Assembly: GCA_040751755.1 (NCBI GenBank)
Contig: JBFMHC010000044.1
Span: 65,609-129,608 of the forward strand
Direction: 5' to 3'
DNA length: 64,000 nt
From: PFJX01 sp040751755
GTDB taxonomy: Bacteria > Pseudomonadota > Gammaproteobacteria > Burkholderiales > Thiobacillaceae
A program made the translations under genes and the position numbers. A model generated the notes under the pieces. That model saw only the letters and a program-made list of their open reading frames with translations, made no database searches and was not told where the DNA came from. Of the stretch, positions 28,866 through 37,772 are shown piece by piece. Numbering within the stretch: position 1 is the stretch's first letter; each line of letters starts with the position of its first letter.

Positions 28866-29840
28866 ATGCGTATCGACAGCCATTCCTTCTACTACGCCGG
28901 TTTCGCCGGCATGAGCGAGAACCAGTCCGGCATCGCGCGGCTCAACCAGCAGATCGCCAGCGGCAAGGCCTACCTGGCGCCCAAGGACGACCCGCTGGCG
29001 ACGGAGAAGATCCTGCAGCTCTCGAACCGGGTCGCCGTGCGCTCCCAGTTCAGCGCCAACCAGGATCGCGCCGCGGTGGCGCTGAAATACGAGCTGACCG
29101 TGCTCACGGAGATGCGCGACACGCTCGCCAACGCGCGCAGCCTGATCGCCACGCAGAGTCCCTCGTTCGACAGTTCGCTGCGCAGCGCCCACGCGCAGAA
29201 CCTGGCCGCGCTGGCGCGCCAGGTGCTGAGCCTGGCGAACACGCGCGACCCCGCGGGCAATTACATCTTCGGCGGCTTCGACACCAACGATGCGCCGTTC
29301 AGCAACCCCCTCGACGGCAGCGCAACCGCCACCACCTACGACGGCACGCCGATCACCTCCACCAGCGATCCGGCGGGCACGCGCGACATCGAGGTGGACA
29401 CGGGCCGCTTCGTGCAGGTCAACGACAACCTCAACACCGTGTTCCAGGCCACGGAGCAGACCGATGCCGGCGTCGCCGTCGCGGGCTCGGTGGTGAGCGG
29501 ATCGGACCTGTTGCAGGAGCTCGACGACGCGGTCGCCAATCTGCCGGGGGCGACCCTCACCCAGGCCGACATCGACGGCTGGGTGGCGGTGATCGACACC
29601 GCCCTCTCGGGCCTGGACGGCATCATGCACCGCGTATCCGCCGCCTACACGGAGGTGGAGGACGTGCGTGCCACCACCCGTTCCCTGCTGCTGCAGGAGA
29701 AGAACGCCCTGGGCGACATCGAACAGGTGGACCAGGCGAGCGCGATCATGGAACTGCAGTTGCGTCAGACCTCGCTGGAGGCGGCGCAGCGCGCCTATTC
29801 GCGCACCTCCGGCCTGTCGCTGTTCAATTTCCTGGGCTGA
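28866..29840 (+). CDS. flgL: FlgL, hook-filament junction protein 3
   Basis: Second junction protein, flagellin-like. The 324-residue protein has the N-terminal flagellin-type helix NQSGIARLNQQIASGKAYLA and PKDDPLATEKILQL. NTRDPAGNYIFGGFDTNDAPF is typical of FlgL. The C-terminal helix ends YSRTSGLSLFNFLG. Its last 17 bases overlap the 3' end of the convergent GGDEF-EAL gene. Last gene of the flg operon. Confidence 0.96.
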   Translation: MRIDSHSFYYAGFAGMSENQSGIARLNQQIASGKAYLAPKDDPLATEKILQLSNRVAVRSQFSANQDRAAVALKYELTVLTEMRDTLANARSLIATQSPSFDSSLRSAHAQNLAALARQVLSLANTRDPAGNYIFGGFDTNDAPFSNPLDGSATATTYDGTPITSTSDPAGTRDIEVDTGRFVQVNDNLNTVFQATEQTDAGVAVAGSVVSGSDLLQELDDAVANLPGATLTQADIDGWVAVIDTALSGLDGIMHRVSAAYTEVEDVRATTRSLLLQEKNALGDIEQVDQASAIMELQLRQTSLEAAQRAYSRTSGLSLFNFLG

Positions 29841-32094
29841 GCGCGCCTGCCCCGCAGGGGGCGACGCATCCCGCCGGCGTTGCGCCGGCGGCCGTCTCGC
29901 CCGGCTGGCCGAAGTAGTAGCCCTGGGCATACGCGAAGCCGAGCCCGATCGCCCTGTCCAGCAGCTCGTGCGACTCGATGCCCTCGGCCACCAGCTCGTA
30001 GCCGGCGTTGATGGCCATGCGCGTGATCTCCTCCATCATCAGGCGTTGCTTGCCGTCGCCCGTTTCCAGCAGACGCACCATGCTGATGTCGAACTTCACC
30101 AGGTCCACGGGCATCGAGGCGAGGTAGCGCAGCGAGGAATAGCCGCTGCCGAAGTCGTCCAGCGCCGCCAGGGCGCCCGCCTCGCGCAGCCTGCGGATGT
30201 TCTCGGTGGCCGTTTCCATCTGCGTGATCAGCGCGGTCTCGGTGATCTCGACCACGATCTTGCGCCCCCGCTCCGCCTCCAGCAGCGCCAGCATGGCGTC
30301 CAACACCCGCGCGTTGACGATGCCGGAGGCGGAGAGGTTGATGGAGATGCCCTTGTCGGCGGGCAGGACGCCGTTGTCGAGGTCGCGGTTGATGGCGCGG
30401 ATGATGGCGAGGTCGAACTCCGCGTCGAGGTTGCGGCATTGCACGATGGGGAAGATGTCGCACGGGAAGAAGAGCTCGCCGTCGCAGCGGATGCGTGTCA
30501 GGGCCTCGGCATAGGCCTCCTCCATTTGCGGCAGGCGGATCACCGCCTGGTAGGCGATCTCGATCAGCCCGGGGTCCTGGATCGCCCTGAACACCGCGTG
30601 GATGGCGCGGCTCGTCACCAGGGCCTCGGCGGTGCCGATCTCCGGCGTGTAGAACATGATCTTCTGTCCGCCCGGCCGCTTCGCCGCGTACATGGCCAGA
30701 TCGGCGCGCTTCTGCAGCTCGGTGAGGGTGATGGGGGGGCACTTGCCGCGCTCGGCCTCCGACAGGGCGATGCCGATGCTGATGGTGATGGGCTCGCTCA
30801 TGCCGTACTGGCGGAAATCGTGGCCGATGACCTGTTCCAGGCAGCGTTCCGCGACCATGCCGGCCTGTCGCTTGTCGGTATCGGTGAGCATCGCCGCGAA
30901 CTCGTCGCCGCCCAGGCGGTACAGGCGGTCGTCGGCGCGCAGCGCCTGCAACAGGCACTGCGCGGTGGCCTGGATCACCAGGTCGCCGACGTGATGGCCG
31001 TAGGTGTCGTTGATCGCCTTGAAGTGGTCGCAGTCGAACAGGAGCAGGGCGATGTTGTCGAGGCGCCGGTCCTGCAGGGCGTCGCGCCAGTCCTCGTCGA
31101 AGGCGCGCCGGTTCATGACCCCCGAGAGGGCGTCGTGGCGCGCCTGGTCGAAGAAGTCGCGGTTGCGCAGCTCCAGGTCGTGATGCAGCTCCGCCAGCCG
31201 CGCCTGGTAGTCGTTGAAGGACTCGCGCACGTTTTCCAGCTCCAGCACCGGCAGGGCGCGCAGCTTGTGCGGCTGGATCTCGCTGCCGGGCGCGCGCCGG
31301 GCGTCGATCTCCGCCGACAGGTGGCGCAGCGGGTGGATCAGCAGGCGGTTCAGCAGCAGGCCGGCGACCACCAGCGAGGCCGCGGCGGCCAGGAGCAGGT
31401 TCGACATGGTGTCGCGCAGCATGGTCTGGAAGCTCTCCAGCTCGCGATTGGCCAGCGCGTCGACATGGATGTGCCGCATCGCTTGCTCGGCTGCCACTGC
31501 GGTGCCTTCCGGCAGGTCGACGCGCAGGCTGCGCAGGTCGGCGTAGCGGAATGGCGCGGACTGTCGCATCGCATCCTGGAGGTCCAGCTTCAGGCCCAGG
31601 TGGCCGAGCGGCACCGTGCCGTCCGGGTCCGCGTACACCGGCAGGAAATAGTAGATGTGCTCGATGCCCGCCTCGCGCTTGAACAGCGCGAGCGGCGTGC
31701 CGCCGGGCAGCCGCGCCGGCAGGGGGTCTGCGCTGTTCGCGCCGAGCAGGAGCCCGCCGTCCAGGCCGTACAGGCCGATCGCCCTCACCGTGTCGGGCAG
31801 CAGGCCGACGCTGCGCGCGCGATTGTCGCGCCACAGCGTGTAGTACTCGGGGAACACCAGTTGTTGCTTGGTCTCGTCCCAGCGTGCGAGGGCATCGCCC
31901 ACCGACTTCAGCCGGCCGAGCGCCGCGTCGAGGGCGGTCGCCAGTTCCTGGCGCGCCGCCCGCGCCTCGTGCGCGCGCAGCTGCTCGGCGCTGCGCTGCG
32001 CTTCGCGCCAGAAATAGCCGCCCACGGCCAGCAGCAGCAGGCCGGAGAGGGTCAGATAGAGGAGGGCGAGGCGCCCGATGCTCAGCGGTTTCAT
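29824..32094 (-). CDS. Membrane GGDEF-EAL c-di-GMP enzyme with periplasmic sensor domain
   Basis: A 756-residue two-helix membrane protein. Transmembrane segments at about 8-28 and 245-270 flank a periplasmic sensor domain. The GGDEF domain has intact RLGGDEF with a preceding RxxD inhibition site (RADD). The EAL domain has the variant AEALTRI, INLSASG, VEITETALI, LDDFGSGYSS, VDLVKFD and VAEGIES, so catalytic residues look present. It could both make and break c-di-GMP. I start it at 32094, where ATG overlaps the hydrolase stop (ATGA); the upstream extension is the hydrolase gene out of frame. Its position beside flg genes suggests a motility role. Confidence 0.92.
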   Translation of the reverse strand: MKPLSIGRLALLYLTLSGLLLLAVGGYFWREAQRSAEQLRAHEARAARQELATALDAALGRLKSVGDALARWDETKQQLVFPEYYTLWRDNRARSVGLLPDTVRAIGLYGLDGGLLLGANSADPLPARLPGGTPLALFKREAGIEHIYYFLPVYADPDGTVPLGHLGLKLDLQDAMRQSAPFRYADLRSLRVDLPEGTAVAAEQAMRHIHVDALANRELESFQTMLRDTMSNLLLAAAASLVVAGLLLNRLLIHPLRHLSAEIDARRAPGSEIQPHKLRALPVLELENVRESFNDYQARLAELHHDLELRNRDFFDQARHDALSGVMNRRAFDEDWRDALQDRRLDNIALLLFDCDHFKAINDTYGHHVGDLVIQATAQCLLQALRADDRLYRLGGDEFAAMLTDTDKRQAGMVAERCLEQVIGHDFRQYGMSEPITISIGIALSEAERGKCPPITLTELQKRADLAMYAAKRPGGQKIMFYTPEIGTAEALVTSRAIHAVFRAIQDPGLIEIAYQAVIRLPQMEEAYAEALTRIRCDGELFFPCDIFPIVQCRNLDAEFDLAIIRAINRDLDNGVLPADKGISINLSASGIVNARVLDAMLALLEAERGRKIVVEITETALITQMETATENIRRLREAGALAALDDFGSGYSSLRYLASMPVDLVKFDISMVRLLETGDGKQRLMMEEITRMAINAGYELVAEGIESHELLDRAIGLGFAYAQGYYFGQPGETAAGATPAGCVAPCGAGALSPGN

Positions 32095-32957
32095 CGCGAC
32101 GGTCGTTTCACCTCGGCGAGGAACTGGTCGTACAGGTCGAACTCGTACTGCCCGTCCATGAAGTGGTTGGCGCCGTCGATGACGATCACCCGGGCGCGGG
32201 TCTTCCTCAGGCGCGGGATCCAGTCCGCTCCCAGGCGGTCGTCGCGGCTGCCCATGATCATGCTGACCGGCACCTTCACGCGGTCGATGCCGGCGAGGAT
32301 GCGCTCGGGGCCCCATTCGAGGTAGCTGAGCAGGCTGGCCGGCGTGGAGTAGTACTGCTGGCAGAAGGAGAACTGGTGCTGCTCGACTTCGCGCCTGCCG
32401 CGGCGCACCTCGTCGCGCAGCCTGCGGATCAGGGGCGCGCGCGATTGCTCGCCGTGTTTGAGGCTGCCCTCGATGATGCTGATGCCGATCAGGCGGGTCA
32501 CGCCGCGGTCCGGGCGGCCGGTCAGGTAGGCGATGCTGGTGATGCTGCCCATGCTGTGCCCGGCCAGCAGGATCTCCTTAACCTTCCTCGCCTTCAGCCA
32601 TTTCACCCAGGCATCCAGCTCGGCCACGTCGTCGCCCACGGTGTGCCGGTGGATCGCCTCGCACGCCATGCTCTGGGCGCGGTAGGGCAGGCCGAGCGAG
32701 AGGGTGGGTGCGAGCACCGTGTAGCCGTCGCCGGCGAGGCCATCGGTGAGGCGGTGGATGGTGGGGAACTGGTGCGTCTGCAGGAAGCCGTGCAGCAGCA
32801 GCACCGCCGGCTTGTCGGCGTCGCCCTGGCGGAACTCCGCCCGCGCCACCAGCCTGGAGGGCAGGGTCAGCTCCACCGTCTCGGCGCGCAGGGGCGGGGC
32901 GATGGCCGTGACGGCGAGGCAAAACAGGAGCGCCAGCAACTGCCTGTGGTTCTTCAT
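32091..32957 (-). CDS. Periplasmic alpha/beta hydrolase
   Basis: A 288-residue serine hydrolase of unknown substrate. It has a Sec signal peptide (about 1-25), the oxyanion-region LLLHGFLQ, the nucleophile elbow GHSMGS (Ser about 125), an acid residue in GSRDD and a His in DGANHFMD. The stop overlaps the start of the GGDEF-EAL gene, so the two are coupled, possibly making a periplasmic signal and its sensor; that link is inference. Confidence 0.88.
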   Translation of the reverse strand: MKNHRQLLALLFCLAVTAIAPPLRAETVELTLPSRLVARAEFRQGDADKPAVLLLHGFLQTHQFPTIHRLTDGLAGDGYTVLAPTLSLGLPYRAQSMACEAIHRHTVGDDVAELDAWVKWLKARKVKEILLAGHSMGSITSIAYLTGRPDRGVTRLIGISIIEGSLKHGEQSRAPLIRRLRDEVRRGRREVEQHQFSFCQQYYSTPASLLSYLEWGPERILAGIDRVKVPVSMIMGSRDDRLGADWIPRLRKTRARVIVIDGANHFMDGQYEFDLYDQFLAEVKRPSR

Positions 32958-33003
32958 CTCCCGCTCCTTCCAGTGTCTTTGCCGGCCCGGCTACACTCGC
33001 GCC

Positions 33004-34932
33004 ATGCACTTGGACGAATTCTTTTCCGAACACGGGGCCTTGGCCCAGGTCACCCCGTTTTATCGGCAGCGTCCGCAGCAACTTGAGATGAGCCGGGCGA
33101 TCCAGACCGCCCTGGAGGAACGCCAGCGTCTCGTGGTGGAGGCGGGCACCGGCACCGGCAAGACCCTTGCCTACCTGGTGCCGGTGATGCTGTTCGGCGG
33201 CAAGGTCATCCTCTCCACCGGCACCAAGACCCTGCAGGACCAGCTGTTCCAGCGCGACATCCCGGCGGTGCGCGAGGCCCTGCGTCGGCCGATCAGCGTC
33301 GCCCTGCTGAAGGGGCGCGCCAACTACGTGTGCCACTACCACCTGGAGCGTGGCCTGCTCGACGCCCGCCTGCGCAGCCGCGAGGAGGCACAGCACCTGC
33401 AGCACATCGCGCGCTTCGCCGCGCTCACCGATACCGGCGACCGCATGGCCTGCACCGACGTGCCGGAGGACTCGCCGGCCTGGGCCTGGGCCACCTCGAC
33501 GCGCGACAACTGCCTGGGCGGCGAATGCCCGCAGCACCGCGAATGCTTTGTCCTCAAGGCGCGCAAGAAGGCCCTGGAGGCGGACCTGGTGGTGGTCAAC
33601 CACCACCTGTTCTTCGCCGACGTCTGGCTCAAGGACGAGGGCGCGGGCGAGCTGCTGCCGGCCAGCAACGCGGTGATCTTCGACGAGGCGCACCAGCTGC
33701 CGCAGACCGCCAGCCTGTTCTTCGGCGAGAGCATCACCACCGGCGTGCTGGTCGACCTGTGCCGCGACACGCGCGCCGAGGCGGCCATCGCCGTGCCGGA
33801 CTTCGTCGACCTGCCCGTCGCCGCCGGCGACCTGGAGACCGCCGCGCGCCAGGTGCGCCTGGCCCTCGGCCCCGCGCTCGCCCGCCTGCCGGCGGCGAAG
33901 GCCTTGGAACGCCGCGAATTCCGCGACGCCCTGGACTTCATGGGCCAGCGCCTGGCGCGCCTGGACGCCCTGCTGGAGAGCCAGGCGGAGCGCGCCGAGA
34001 CCCTGCAGCGCCTGCATGAACGCTGTCGCGAGGCGGCGGATCGCCTGGAGCGTTGGCTCTCGCCCATGGTCGACGCCGGCACGGTGCGCTGGCTGGAGGC
34101 CACCGCGCACAGCGTGCTGCTGCACGCCACGCCGCTCAACGCCGGCGAGCTGTTCGCGCGCCAGATCGAGGACGACCCGCGCGCCTGGATCTTCACCTCG
34201 GCGACCCTCTCGGTGCGCGGCGACTTCTCCCACTACCTCGCCGAGATCGGCCTCACCGAGGCCCGCACCGGCGTGTGGGACAGCCCCTTCGACTATGCCA
34301 GCCAGGCCCTGCTGTACGTGCCGGAAGGCATGCCGGACCCGAACTCGCCCGGCTACACCGAGGCCGTGGTGAACGCCGCCTGGCCGGTGCTGCGCGCCAG
34401 CGGCGGGCGCGCCTTCCTGCTGTTCACCAGCCTGCGCGCCATGAACGAGGCGCACCGCCTCCTGCAGGCGCGCATGGCGGAGGAGGGCGTGGCCTACCCC
34501 CTGCTGCTGCAGGGCGAGAAGAGCCGCAGCGAGCTGCTGGACGAGTTCCGCGCGCGCGGCAACGCCGTGCTGCTGGGCAGTCAGAGCTTCTGGGAGGGCG
34601 TGGACGTGGCCGGCGAGGCCCTGTCCCTGGTGGTGATCGACCGCCTGCCGTTCCAGCCGCCGGACGACCCGGTGCTGGCGGCGCGCGTCGACGCCCTCAA
34701 GCGCGCCGGCCGGAACCCCTTCTTCGACTACCAGCTGCCGCACGCGGTGATCAGCCTCAAGCAGGGCGCGGGGCGCCTGATCCGCCGCGAGACCGACCGC
34801 GGCGTGCTGATGATCTGCGACCCGCGCCTGGTGGACAAACCCTACGGCCGCCGCATCTGGCAGGCCCTGCCGCCGATGCGGCGCAGCCGCAAGCGCGAGG
34901 ACGCCGTCGGTTTCTTCGCCGCAACACCCTGA
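33004..34932 (+). CDS. ATP-dependent DNA helicase, DinG/YoaA family
   Basis: Superfamily 2 XPD-like 5'-3' helicase involved in DNA repair. The 642-residue protein has Walker A VEAGTGTGKT (about 46-55), the DEAH box VIFDEAHQLPQT, and motif VI-like QGAGRLIRRETDRGVL near the C-terminus. Four cysteines between motifs Ia and II (in NYVCHYH, DNCLGGEC and HREC) can hold the family's [4Fe-4S] cluster. I start it at 33004, seven residues after the end of a spurious upstream extension. Length suits YoaA rather than DinG. Confidence 0.94.
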   Translation: MHLDEFFSEHGALAQVTPFYRQRPQQLEMSRAIQTALEERQRLVVEAGTGTGKTLAYLVPVMLFGGKVILSTGTKTLQDQLFQRDIPAVREALRRPISVALLKGRANYVCHYHLERGLLDARLRSREEAQHLQHIARFAALTDTGDRMACTDVPEDSPAWAWATSTRDNCLGGECPQHRECFVLKARKKALEADLVVVNHHLFFADVWLKDEGAGELLPASNAVIFDEAHQLPQTASLFFGESITTGVLVDLCRDTRAEAAIAVPDFVDLPVAAGDLETAARQVRLALGPALARLPAAKALERREFRDALDFMGQRLARLDALLESQAERAETLQRLHERCREAADRLERWLSPMVDAGTVRWLEATAHSVLLHATPLNAGELFARQIEDDPRAWIFTSATLSVRGDFSHYLAEIGLTEARTGVWDSPFDYASQALLYVPEGMPDPNSPGYTEAVVNAAWPVLRASGGRAFLLFTSLRAMNEAHRLLQARMAEEGVAYPLLLQGEKSRSELLDEFRARGNAVLLGSQSFWEGVDVAGEALSLVVIDRLPFQPPDDPVLAARVDALKRAGRNPFFDYQLPHAVISLKQGAGRLIRRETDRGVLMICDPRLVDKPYGRRIWQALPPMRRSRKREDAVGFFAATP

Positions 34933-35032
34933 AACACCTGCTTGCAGTCCGGTAACCGCCGGCATACATGCGCTGCCTAGCCTGAGAGTGCGCCCGATGT
35001 GTGACGCATCTCACAGGCAAAAGGAGCACACC

Positions 35033-35386
35033 ATGAAATCCCGCAAATTGATGATCACCGCCCTGTTGGCCGCGCTCGCCGTGCCGGTCCTCGCGGTCGG
35101 CTTCAACGACAACCCCCCGGGCCCGGCAGGCGGCCCCGGCACCAACTGGCAGGCCCCCGGCGCGGCTACCTATCCGCGCCAACGCCTGACCGTCGAGCAG
35201 CGCGAACAGCTGCGGCAGCAGCTGGCGAACATGACGCCGCAGGAACGCCGCGCCTTCATGCGCGAATGGCGGCAGAAATACGGTGAGTGCTGGCGCTACC
35301 GCGACAGCTTCGGCCCCGGCGTCGGGCCCGGGCCCGGGCCGCAGGGCGGGCCCGGCATGGGCCCCAACCGCGCGCCCCTGAACTGA
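35033..35386 (+). CDS. Small secreted Pro/Gly-rich protein
   Basis: A 117-residue protein with a Sec signal peptide (MKSRKLMITALLAALAVPVLA). A central helical LTVEQREQLRQQLANMTPQERRAFMREWRQ follows, recalling DUF3106/Spy-like periplasmic proteins. The C-terminal tail is made of PG repeats (GPGVGPGPGPQGGPGMGP). Function unknown. The start at 35033 follows a good AAAGGAG site; the signal peptide supports it. Confidence 0.75.
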   Translation: MKSRKLMITALLAALAVPVLAVGFNDNPPGPAGGPGTNWQAPGAATYPRQRLTVEQREQLRQQLANMTPQERRAFMREWRQKYGECWRYRDSFGPGVGPGPGPQGGPGMGPNRAPLN

Positions 35387-35452
35387 GCGCGGCGCTACCT
35401 CCCTCCGGGGCGTTTGCCGCTACGATGCGGAAAAAGCACCCCGGAGGTCGTC

Positions 35453-35842
35453 ATGTGGCGAGGGTCCGTCAGCCTGCTTGTAGCTTGTCTTGCCTCCGGC
35501 GGCACGCACGCCGCCGGCGAGGCCGCGCTGATCCTGCAGACCTCGCCGCTCGCCGGCTTCCAGCACCATGCCGGCGCGGCCCTGTTCCCCCTGATGCGCG
35601 TCGGCGACCCCCTGCAACTGGGGCGAGAGCCCGACAACCCCTACGACCCGCGCGCCGTACGGGTGTCCTGGCGCGGGGCCCAGATCGGCTACGTCCCCAG
35701 GCTGGACAACGTCGACCTGGCCCGCTTCATGGACCGGGGCGTGCGCGTGGAGGGACGCATCGTGCATCTCCAGGCCTCCCGGGACCCCTGGAAGCGGGTG
35801 CTGATGGAGATCCTGATCCGCGACGAGCCGCCGGGAGACTGA
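35453..35842 (+). CDS. Secreted HIRAN-domain protein
   Basis: A 129-residue protein with an N-terminal signal peptide (MWRGSVSLLVACLASGGTHA) followed by one HIRAN domain: FQHHAGAALFPLMRVGDPLQ, LGREPDNPYDPRAVRVSW and GAQIGYVPRLDN. HIRAN is a DNA-3'-end-binding fold when fused to helicases such as HLTF; the secreted single-domain form must do something else and I do not know what. It lies 42 bases upstream of tsaB. Confidence 0.82.
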   Translation: MWRGSVSLLVACLASGGTHAAGEAALILQTSPLAGFQHHAGAALFPLMRVGDPLQLGREPDNPYDPRAVRVSWRGAQIGYVPRLDNVDLARFMDRGVRVEGRIVHLQASRDPWKRVLMEILIRDEPPGD

Positions 35843-35884
35843 CCGCCTCCGGTAGAATGCCCGCTTTGGTCCCGTTTCCTGCCG

Positions 35885-36565
35885 ATGCGCCTGATCGCCT
35901 TCGATACCGCCACCGAATGGTGTTCCGCCGCCCTCTGGGTGGACGGGGCGCTGTCCTACCGCGCCGAGCGCGCCGGGCAGCGGCACTCCGACCTGCTCGT
36001 GCCCATGGTCATGGAGCTGCTCGACGAGGCGGGGCTGGCGTTGCGCCAGCTCGATGGCCTGGCCTATGGCATGGGGCCGGGCTCCTTCACCGGCCTGCGC
36101 ATCGCCTGCGGCGTCGCCCAGGGCCTGGCGCTGGGCGCCGGGCTGCCGGTGCTGGGCGTCTCCACCCTCGAGGCCCTGGCGGAGGAGGCGCACGCCACCA
36201 AGGCCGCGGACCGCGTCGTCGCCTGCCTGGACGCGCGCATGAACGAGGTCTATGTCGGCCACTACCGGCGCGTCGAGGATGCCTGGCATTGCGAGGCGGG
36301 ACCGGTGGTATGCCCGCCGCGCGCGTTGCCCCTGCCAGGCGAGGCCGGCTATGTCGGCGTCGGTTCCGGTTTCGCCGCCTATCCCGATCTGCGCGCCCTG
36401 GCGGGCCACGGCCTGGCGCGCGTGGACGCGGAGGCCTTTCCGCATGCCCGCGGCCTCGCCCGTCTCGCCGCGCCTCGCTTCGCGCGCGGCGAGGGCCTGG
36501 CGCCGGAGGCCGCGGAGCCGCTGTACATCCGCGACAAGGTCGCGTTGAAGATCTGCGAGCGCTGA
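35885..36565 (+). CDS. tsaB: TsaB, tRNA threonylcarbamoyladenosine synthesis partner
   Basis: Scaffold partner of TsaD in t6A modification of ANN-decoding tRNAs. The 226-residue ASKHA-fold protein begins MRLIAFDTATEWCSAAL and contains GMGPGSFTGLRIACGVAQGL (about 60-80), the TsaB signature. A TAGAAT -10-like hexamer lies about 30 bases upstream. Followed two bases later by rimI, a conserved pairing. Confidence 0.95.
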   Translation: MRLIAFDTATEWCSAALWVDGALSYRAERAGQRHSDLLVPMVMELLDEAGLALRQLDGLAYGMGPGSFTGLRIACGVAQGLALGAGLPVLGVSTLEALAEEAHATKAADRVVACLDARMNEVYVGHYRRVEDAWHCEAGPVVCPPRALPLPGEAGYVGVGSGFAAYPDLRALAGHGLARVDAEAFPHARGLARLAAPRFARGEGLAPEAAEPLYIRDKVALKICER

Positions 36566-36567
36566 GC

Positions 36568-37032
36568 ATGAATGCGCAGTTGCAGCCGCTGGAAATGCGC
36601 TTCCGCCCCATGCGCGAGGCCGACCTCGACGAACTGATCCGCATCGAGCGCGCCGCCTATCCCTATCCCTGGACCCTGGGCAACTTCCGCGACTGCCTGG
36701 GGGCCGGCTATTCCTGCTGGGTGGGCGAGATGGAGGGCATGCTGGCGGGCTACTGGCTGATGATGCAGGCGCTCGACGAGGGACACATCCTCAACTGCTG
36801 CATCGCCCCGCGCTGGCAGCGCCGCGGTCTCGGTCGCCAGCTCATGGCACACCTGTTCGAGACCGCGCGCGGGCACAACACGCGGAGCCTGTTCCTCGAG
36901 GTGCGCCTCTCCAACACCCCCGCGAAGCGGCTCTATGAATCGCTCGGCTTCGAGGCGGTGGGGCAGCGGCGCGGCTATTACCCGACCGACACGGGGCGCG
37001 AGGACGCCCTGGTGATGAGGCTGGGCCTGTGA
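36568..37032 (+). CDS. rimI: RimI, ribosomal protein N-alpha-acetyltransferase
   Basis: GNAT enzyme that acetylates the N-terminus of ribosomal protein S18. The 154-residue protein has FRPMREADLDELIRIERAAY, PWTLGNFRDCL, the acetyl-CoA loop QRRGLGRQLM (about 89-98) and LEVRLSNTPAKRLYESLGF, all typical of RimI. ATG at 36568 lies two bases after the tsaB stop. The upstream in-frame extension is antisense to nothing real and was discarded. The stop overlaps the next gene. Confidence 0.94.
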   Translation: MNAQLQPLEMRFRPMREADLDELIRIERAAYPYPWTLGNFRDCLGAGYSCWVGEMEGMLAGYWLMMQALDEGHILNCCIAPRWQRRGLGRQLMAHLFETARGHNTRSLFLEVRLSNTPAKRLYESLGFEAVGQRRGYYPTDTGREDALVMRLGL

Positions 37033-37772
37033 GCCTGGGGCGCGAGGCCCGCCTGCGCGAACTGGGCCTGTGGCCGGTGTGGCGCCTGCGCGCCGCGCCC
37101 GCCGCCGCGGAAGGCACGGCGGCGCCCGCGCCTGAGGGTGACGCCGCCGAGGCCGAACCCGCCCCGGCCCCCCTGATACGGCGCGGCGATGCATCGATCG
37201 CCCGCATGGACTGGGATGAACTGAAGCGCGCCGTCGCCTCATGCACCCGCTGCGCGTTGCACGAAGGCCGCACCCAGGCGGTGTTCGGCACCGGCGACCG
37301 GCACGCGCGGTGGCTGGTGATCGGTGAGGCGCCGGGCGAGAAGGAGGACCTCCAGGGCGAGCCCTTCGTCGGCCCCTCCGGCATGCTCCTGGATGCCATG
37401 CTCGCGGCCGTCGGCCTGAAGCGCGGCGAGGGCGTCTACATCGCCAACGTCGTCAAGTCGCGCCCGCCGTCCAACCGCGACCCCGTACCGTCCGAGGTCG
37501 CCGCCTGCCTGCCCTACCTGGAGCGGCAGATCGAGCTGATCCGCCCGCGCATCATCCTCGCGCTCGGCCGCTTCGCCGCGCAGAGCCTGCTCATGACCGA
37601 TACGCCGATCGGCCGCCTGCGCGGCCACGTGCATGAATACCACGGCGTGCCCATGGTGGTGACCTACCATCCTGCCTACCTGCTGCGCAACCCGCCCGAC
37701 AAGGCCAAGGTCTGGGAAGACCTGCTGCTGGCGCGCCGCACCCTGGCAGCCCAACCGCAACCGGAGGCATGA
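37029..37772 (+). CDS. Uracil-DNA glycosylase, family 4/5 type
   Basis: Removes uracil from DNA. The 247-residue protein has a variable Ala/Pro-rich N-terminus (1-60) and then CTRCALHEGRTQAVFGTGD with the first two cluster cysteines. GEAPGEKEDLQGEPFVGPSG and the C-terminal TYHPAYLLRNP follow. In family 4 four cysteines hold a [4Fe-4S] cluster; here the third position reads VVKSRPP where VVKCRPP is usual, while the fourth (AACLPYL) is kept. GTG start at 37029 overlaps rimI. The same gene order is common in betaproteobacteria. Confidence 0.9.
   Translation: MSLGREARLRELGLWPVWRLRAAPAAAEGTAAPAPEGDAAEAEPAPAPLIRRGDASIARMDWDELKRAVASCTRCALHEGRTQAVFGTGDRHARWLVIGEAPGEKEDLQGEPFVGPSGMLLDAMLAAVGLKRGEGVYIANVVKSRPPSNRDPVPSEVAACLPYLERQIELIRPRIILALGRFAAQSLLMTDTPIGRLRGHVHEYHGVPMVVTYHPAYLLRNPPDKAKVWEDLLLARRTLAAQPQPEA

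Noticed and set aside
35287..37032. A fused frame joining the 35033 gene, the HIRAN gene, tsaB and rimI
   Set aside because: Only the last 154 codons are RimI; the remainder is other genes out of frame. The proper rimI start at 36568 follows tsaB.
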